Of a DNA stretch of 64,000 nucleotides, positions 58,198 to 64,000 are shown one piece after another; position 1 is the first letter of the stretch, and each line of letters starts with the position of its first letter. The DNA lies in contig ML213535.1 of assembly GCA_004369045.1 (NCBI GenBank), forward strand, positions 62,001 through 126,000. Reading direction: 5' to 3'. The DNA comes from Heliocybe sulcata (lineage: Eukaryota > Basidiomycota > Agaricomycetes > Gloeophyllales > Gloeophyllaceae). The notes under the pieces are model-generated. The model saw only the letters and a list, made by a program, of their open reading frames with translations, was not told where the DNA came from and made no database searches. The position numbers were made by a program, and so were the translations under genes.

Positions 58198-58914
58198 TTA
58201 CTCAGCATCCACCGCGACCATCCTTGACAGCCCGCTCCTGACATACGCCCTCTTCATCGACGGGTTCAGCCACGGATCTAACACCGCTCTCCGACGCAAG
58301 GGTCGTACGTGACAGTGCACCCGATTCATGACCATAGCAGCGACGAACTTTAACCGTGCAGCATGCGCAGCATGATCTGCCACCCTTTGCTGCTCTTCAG
58401 AATAGGATGTGCTGAGGCCGGGTGGTTGGTACAGTATGGAAACCGATGATATCGGTTCTGGAGATGCCGGAGTGGGCTGAATGTGTATTTCGATGGGTGG
58501 CGAATAAGAGGATGTGAGGTCCATTGTGACAGGGGTGGCATCGACGAGCGTGATGTAGTCGGTGGCCTCGTCTGCGAAGGGATCTAGCAAGTCATCCGAC
58601 TTCACCTCGGTGGGCGGAGGAACGACCCGCTTGGGCGGTGGCGGCGGAGGAGCGCGACGAGGTGAACCTTTCGTGGGCCGTCTCACCACCTTCCAGGACA
58701 GCTCCTCGGAGTCGCTTTTGGACTCGGAGAGGGGTGGAGGTGACATCGACTTGGAAGGGAACGCGATGCGCTGGGGAGCAATATTCCCCGTACGAGGTGG
58801 TGGTACGATTGCCTCCAAGACCTTGTTATTGGATAACTTGTGACCAGAGGGGAATCCCGATAATGTGCCGTGGATGGTATGGATAGAGTGGCTTGGTATC
58901 GAGTGAAGGACCAT
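58198..58914 (-). CDS. Proline-rich protein, unknown; upstream exons possible
   Basis: Open frame of 238 residues from ATG 58914 (MVLHSIPSHSIHTIHGTL). It has RRAPPPPPPKRVVPPPTE, then DLLDPFADEATDYITLVDA and a helical basic C-terminus (EEQQRVADHAAHAARLKF, RAYVRSGLSRMVAVDAE). No family is known. Just upstream, 58965-59366 stays open in more than one frame on the same strand and encodes hydrophobic segments (for example VLDFLLIICLAIVPLL), so the gene may begin with membrane-spanning exons that I cannot place securely. Confidence 0.5.
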   Translation of the reverse strand: MVLHSIPSHSIHTIHGTLSGFPSGHKLSNNKVLEAIVPPPRTGNIAPQRIAFPSKSMSPPPLSESKSDSEELSWKVVRRPTKGSPRRAPPPPPPKRVVPPPTEVKSDDLLDPFADEATDYITLVDATPVTMDLTSSYSPPIEIHIQPTPASPEPISSVSILYQPPGLSTSYSEEQQRVADHAAHAARLKFVAAMVMNRVHCHVRPLRRRAVLDPWLNPSMKRAYVRSGLSRMVAVDAE

Positions 58915-59366
58915 GGCTGCCTGCGCGACCGAGGATTACAGGAAAGGCAACGAGAGTCAGGAGACTAGGCCAGAGTGTGTAGCGAGTTGTTATTACTGGA
59001 GGCGTCGGACGCGTTCGAGGCGATGATATGTAGTGGCGCGAGTACCCTTACAGAGGCGTTGCTCCCGTACGCGTATATAACCGCTGGTGGTGTGGCAAAA
59101 GAGGAACAATAGCCAAACAAATGATGAGCAGAAAGTCCAGAACCACCGCGACCGGGCGACCGGTCGTCCATTAACGACATTCCTGGAGATGGTGGCCCCG
59201 GAAGTGGCAGTGGCGGGAACGTCGCGGACTGTCTCGTGGACCCGGCCACGTGCGGCGGTGGCTGACTGCCAGGCTTTGTACTGCTGCTACGCCCGTAACA
59301 ACTGCAGCTACGCTCTTTTCTATCGTCCTTTGTCTTAGCGTCGGTATCTTGCTTCGCAGCATCCAA

Positions 59367-60297
59367 GGTCTAACGGTCTGCTCTCTTCACCTCTTTGATC
59401 ACCTGTAAATTTAGGCCTAAGGCTGTGTGGTTACACCGCTTGCCGATGGCAGGTCCATGCATTTTATTAGACCTTGTTCTCTAACGCTCTTGTCAAAGCC
59501 TTTCCCGGAGACAATGAACTATCCTACTCCGCGCAGTACCTGCCAATCAAGCATGAAGAGCAGACGTCTGGACCGTCACATTCACAACTTGGTCCTGCCG
59601 GGAGTCTGGTGCTGCTCCTCGCTTGCGTCGCCTGTTCCCTCTCCGTGGAGTACTTCGATGCCAGACTATCAACTCAAAGACATCCAACTGTATTCCGAGT
59701 TGCTCTTAATCGAAGGATGCATGGCTCCCATCGTTGGACCTGTCGAGCTTATCCTAAGCACTGCCCCCGAGGAGGGTGATACACCTTTGGCGAGCAAAGC
59801 TTGTAACAAGCATACGACTATATCCTGTCAGGATCTCCCTATCACTAGAACTAAACTATCGATATACTATGGAAGGCCATATCAGATGGAGTCAGTAGCC
59901 ATCGCCGCCTATCACTAACTATAACCATGACCACCACCGCTGTAATACATGCTCGAGGACCAGATGTTCAGCTTCTGAAGTCACCGAAGAGAACCTTCTT
60001 GATGGAGCTCAACACAAAGCTAGTCATACCTTCTCAATGCTGCCCGTAGGATAAAATGTCACATTTCAAGAGGCGCTCGTAATCTCTTCGCTGAATGGAG
60101 CGTAGTACGTTTTCGATTAATATGTAACATCTAAGGTACAACTCGCTCTGGATTAAAGCATTGCGCATAAAAGATACTATTAATCGTAAGGGTAGAAGAT
60201 CGTCGCAATGCATGAAGGATTCAGCATGTCATTGCAAAGCGTGACAGTGTCCATGAATAGTAGTACAAACTAATTAATACTTCATTCTTCTTTTCGC
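59367..60297. other. Intergenic, two overlapping weak ORFs
   Basis: Plus-strand frames at 59427-59918 and 59474-59779 overlap each other and have no start context, splice pattern or family. I do not call them. The right end holds the 3' region of the Rds1-like gene. Confidence 0.3.
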
Positions 60298-61575
60298 TTA
60301 GTCCGCCTGGTACATAGCAGGACCAGCCACAACATGCGGGTCGAGGTACGACATGTTCGCAGGGGTGATGTACGGATTGCTGTCCGTGATCAGGATGAAC
60401 CTACAGAACATAACCAATCAGGTTTAAGGCTCACACAAAGGACAAGAGGCAGCTCACTGAGTGCCATTCACGATCGCCGCGCTCCCCGGCCCAAACACCG
60501 TCCCATTCGGCTGCACAGTGTACGCGCTGTTGCCCAAAACATTGTACAGCTCCGTGTACGTCACGTTCAGCTGCGCGATCCAAGCGGCGTACTGCGGCGC
60601 GCCGGCAAGGGTCTTGGTGGCGTAGGACGCGTTGGGGCCGACAGACTTGCCGGGTGCGTCCCATACGAGGTGGACTTCGTACCCGGGGGCGGTGACGGAT
60701 GAGACGTTGGTCGAGATGTCGGCGGTGTTGTTGAGAGAGAGGATGGTTTGGGTGGGGTCGTTCTACCGGGCAAGGTAAACACCATGATTAAGCGCGACAC
60801 ATGAAGGACACGTACCGTGATGTTTAAAGCAGGCAAGTTAGTCCAGTTCAGATGCGGGTTCTCGGCGGGGCAGCTGGTGATGTACGGCGCGAGCAGCGTC
60901 CACTGCATGCTCTGCGTAATCCCGGTCGTGAACCACTCGGGGTAAGGGAACAGGCCCTCGAATTGCCTGAACGACATCTGCTGGCGCGCCTCCTGGGTGA
61001 TGGACTGCAGCACGAGGTTGGCAGAGGCACGGTTCTGCAGGTGCTCGAGGAAGCCGTACACGCCCGCCTCGCCCCAGCGCGTCAACTTCTGGCAAAAGTC
61101 GACAAACTCGCGGACGGTGTTGAAGGGGTATTGATACGTGCATGGCTTGGCAGCAGAGGCTGTGAGAAGATATGTTGAATATGGAGTCAGACAGATGTAA
61201 ACAACGATACGTACCCCCAAGAATGTTCGAGATGACTGTGGCGTGACCGACCTCCTGATCCGCCATGTGCTGAATCAAGAACCGGTCAGCCGCGTCGATG
61301 CCCTCAGCGTCCCATTCCTCATCCGAGAACTTCGTCAGGGCATAATGGAAGAGATCGAGCTCTATGTACTCCTGATGAAGACCGAGCTGAAGAGACTGGT
61401 AGTCAAAGTCGGTGGTGGCGTTGTAGATGGGAGTGGGATCGAGTTGAATAGCGCCACCCGGAGCAGACGACAAGGCGCTGGGACTTGGGTAGATGGGAGC
61501 GGCGGATGTTGCAGCAGGGGCTGCCGCGGCAAGGGAAGAGAGGAGGAGCGGGGTAAGCAAGATACAGCCGATCAT
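60298..61575 (-). CDS. Rds1-like secreted ferritin-fold protein
   Basis: Four exons from ATG 61573-61575 (MIGCILLTPLLLSSLAAAAP, a clear signal peptide) to TAA at 60298, about 370 residues. The ferritin-like domain has DFDYQSLQLGLHQEYIELD, FLIQHMADQEVGHATVIS, REFVDFCQKLTRWGEAGVYG, LQSITQEARQQMSFRQFEG and FPYPEWFTTGITQSMQWTLL. The Glu/His pattern (HQEYIELD, DQEVGH, EARQQ) is that of di-metal helices. The C-terminal half is a beta-rich part with many N-glycosylation sequons. Relatives include fission-yeast Rds1, induced by glucose, ammonium or stress. The family is common in mushrooms and its metal chemistry is untested. The three introns have canonical ends and keep frame. Confidence 0.85.
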
Positions 61576-62584
61576 GGTGAATGAGTGGCTTTGGATGCGA
61601 CTATCTTCGGGGAGATGTCTTGGGCAGTTAGCTAGTTCACCTGGCACCTCTTATACCTGACTCGGCGACTGTATCTGGTTGTCATTGAGCCGGATCCATG
61701 AGCTCGTAAGCATCCTTGATTCAAGAAATTCGAGGAAGACGGTGGTCCGATGGGTGCAGACGAAGATGACGAAGAGGATGTCGTCTTTCCTCTGGCGATC
61801 GGCCACTCCGGGCTATCCAAAGAGTCGAACGTCCAATGTTTCCGATCCAAATGACTTTCTGCAGTGGAGCGCGCCGGGATCCAAGAATTAGCCAGCCCAA
61901 CCGGGAAGCGCTTGCAAGACGAAACGGCGATCTGCCTGGAAAGAAGTGGTGTTCGATGTTCTAGCCAACATGCATCAGTTTCATTTTCTCTGAGCTTACG
62001 AACATAATGACGCGAAACCTTGTAGTCTTCCGTCAGGATCGACCGTCAAGGTTATTCCGCCGGCTATGATCGGCCAAAGCACGTGGGGTTGCGGAGAACG
62101 AGGACTAGTGGTGGTTCGGAGGAAAAGAGGAAGGAAGACGGCTTGCAAGCCTCGAGGACTTTATACTGTCGAATGTGAAGGTGTGATGAGAATGGAAGTA
62201 CTGATATCAGAGCCATGAAGGACAGAACTCTGCGCAGTCGAGCAAGCGCGTTGGCAGAATGCGTAGATCTCGGGGGAGATATGTCAGGAGGTCGCTTTGA
62301 AGGTCATCAGCAAATCCTCCCGCGGCTGGTAGTGGCTTGCGGTGTTGACCATAGTTTGGTCAGACTGTTAGATATGGCCAGCCGGTGATCAGCCGATGGT
62401 AACGACACGGTCAGACTTTCAGAAATTGTCAACTCTACCAGTCTTGCAGAGGACTTGCCAGCGATGGTCATACCTGCGCCATATCATTCTAAAGATAATG
62501 CCTTAGCAACTGGCGACTGATTCTGATGGCAGCGCTGTCTCTGACTGATGGGCTGAGATCACGTGCATGTTCGGGGTTGTCCCT
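61576..62584. other. Intergenic region (about 1 kb)
   Basis: No supported gene. It includes the Rds1-like promoter on the left. On the right are several short AGCCGRTGRTCA-like motifs (62380-62480) that recur beyond the gap, and the promoter of a rightward gene. Confidence 0.4.
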
Positions 62585-62591
62585 TATAAAA
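62585..62591 (+). promoter_or_regulatory. TATA box of a gene starting in the gap
   Basis: TATAAAA is followed by a CT-rich initiator stretch (CTCTCCTTCGCCCTCC) up to the N run, typical of a strongly expressed basidiomycete promoter. The coding start must lie at or beyond 62669, within the gap. Confidence 0.5.
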
Positions 62592-62668
62592 TTGAACTTC
62601 GTCTCTCAGTAGCACTATCCTCTCCTTCGCCCTCCTCTCCCACCTAGTATCCTTTTCTTCACCCTCCG

Positions 62669-63224
62669 NNNNNNNNNNNNNNNNNNNNNNNNNNNNNNNN
62701 NNNNNNNNNNNNNNNNNNNNNNNNNNNNNNNNNNNNNNNNNNNNNNNNNNNNNNNNNNNNNNNNNNNNNNNNNNNNNNNNNNNNNNNNNNNNNNNNNNNN
62801 NNNNNNNNNNNNNNNNNNNNNNNNNNNNNNNNNNNNNNNNNNNNNNNNNNNNNNNNNNNNNNNNNNNNNNNNNNNNNNNNNNNNNNNNNNNNNNNNNNNN
62901 NNNNNNNNNNNNNNNNNNNNNNNNNNNNNNNNNNNNNNNNNNNNNNNNNNNNNNNNNNNNNNNNNNNNNNNNNNNNNNNNNNNNNNNNNNNNNNNNNNNN
63001 NNNNNNNNNNNNNNNNNNNNNNNNNNNNNNNNNNNNNNNNNNNNNNNNNNNNNNNNNNNNNNNNNNNNNNNNNNNNNNNNNNNNNNNNNNNNNNNNNNNN
63101 NNNNNNNNNNNNNNNNNNNNNNNNNNNNNNNNNNNNNNNNNNNNNNNNNNNNNNNNNNNNNNNNNNNNNNNNNNNNNNNNNNNNNNNNNNNNNNNNNNNN
63201 NNNNNNNNNNNNNNNNNNNNNNNN
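62669..63224. other. Assembly gap (N)
   Basis: 556 undetermined bases. The reference length may be a scaffold estimate. It probably hides the 5' part of a gene, judging from the promoter on its left. Confidence 0.95.
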
Positions 63225-64000
63225 ACATATTTCCGAGGTCTGACAAGTTATCCCACCAGCATGTAATCACTTACCATTGGCTGGTAAGACTTACAGATAT
63301 TTTACGTCTGACACCTCTGATCATCAGTTGTCACCGGATGGTCATAGCCGGCCGAATTTGCTGATGGTCACCGAACGACCCTGCTCTTTGATCAGACTTG
63401 CAGGGGCAAACGTCCGAATGTAGTATGGTGCCGGACCAGAATCGAGCCGTCTGGAGATTTATGATCGTTATTTTGCCGCCACAAAGGCCCGGCCCCAAGT
63501 CTTCGTACGAAGCACTCTTTCTCCAGTAGGAGAGCATACACAAGTGGTGAAGGTTCCGCTCAATGGCCCTAGTAAAGGCCGTTTGCGAAGAACATGTGCC
63601 AACACTCCGGTGCTATAAACAGAGTGCATATCAGAGAGCCAACTGCCTAACAATAGCACGAGATAATTAACCAAGTGTCTCCGAAGGGCGTTTTCATTTC
63701 GTCTCCGCACTTCCCCTCGTTCTTCATCTTCTCTAGACTCCGGATGGCTGGATCCGCCGGTATACGTAGCCTTGCGACTGGTATGATACCCGAAGTTTAA
63801 CCATCCACTCGAGAGGAGTAAACTCCGTGTTCTTTTGCTGGGACTGTGAAGCGATTGGTCAGTCCTATGCTCGATTATCCTTTGAGACTGCTCGCATACC
63901 TCAGTACGCTTGTCCGCCTCTACTCTTCATCACGACGCATCTCAGGACGGCATCTTTAGCTGTCCTGATGCAGGCAGTGCAGCTTCCGCTCTGAGCCTTT
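63225..64000. other. Right-end region, no supported gene
   Basis: Short frames only (minus strand 63331-63710). It contains GATGGTCA motifs resembling those left of the gap, so the gap may lie inside a repeat. No domain is recognised. Confidence 0.35.

Noticed and set aside
59427-59918. 163-codon plus-strand ORF
   Set aside because: It overlaps another frame of similar length, has no promoter, splice or domain evidence.

Overview
The window looks like a piece of an Agaricomycete (basidiomycete mushroom) genome, most likely Polyporales-like. The signs are dense genes with many 45-60 nt GT-AG introns, GC-rich third positions, and families typical of that group: an Rds1-type ferritin-like secreted protein, a TKL kinase with an orphan N-terminus, a fungal putative cyclase, a C2-only protein and an orphan tandem pair. 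There are no rRNA genes, no convincing tRNA and no CRISPR. Exon boundaries were read by eye and may be off by a base or two.

Layout. 1-5.0 kb: a gene cut by the left edge, a multi-exon LRR-like gene with an in-frame TGA, and a weak spliced orphan. 5.0-11.8 kb: a gene-poor, repeat-rich island. It holds a probable TA-flanked MITE and four copies of an unfamiliar hairpin-bearing repeat arranged as interleaved inverted pairs, with a few weak ORFs. 11.8-13.8 kb: a condensation/BAHD-like acyltransferase. 14.1-19.2 kb: shugoshin and a Rap1-like telomere protein in tandem on the minus strand. 19.4-20.7 kb: a tandem pair of paralogous orphans. 21.3-22.8 kb: a C2-domain protein. 23.1-25.3 kb: a large orphan. 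27.2-29.2 kb: a DHA1-type MFS transporter. 30.6-34.1 kb: a centrosomin/Mto1-like microtubule organiser. 35.3-39.3 kb: an AGC-like protein kinase and a BTB-domain protein. 40.1-47.2 kb: a Vba/Fnx-type MFS transporter, a small membrane protein and a second DHA1-like MFS transporter. 47.3-49.1 kb: a putative cyclase. 49.5-52.1 kb: Prp4 splicing kinase. 52.6-55.2 kb: a TKL kinase. 55.5-58.9 kb: two unknown proteins. 60.3-61.6 kb: an Rds1-like ferritin-fold protein. 62,669-63,224 is an assembly gap (N), preceded by a TATA box that points to a gene starting inside it.

No operon-like pathway joins these genes. Several have chromosome or cytoskeleton roles (shugoshin, Rap1-like, Mto1-like) but they are ordinary single-copy neighbours. 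The three MFS transporters are separate families and do not form a metabolite cluster. The least explained part is the repeat island at about 5.9-10.4 kb.
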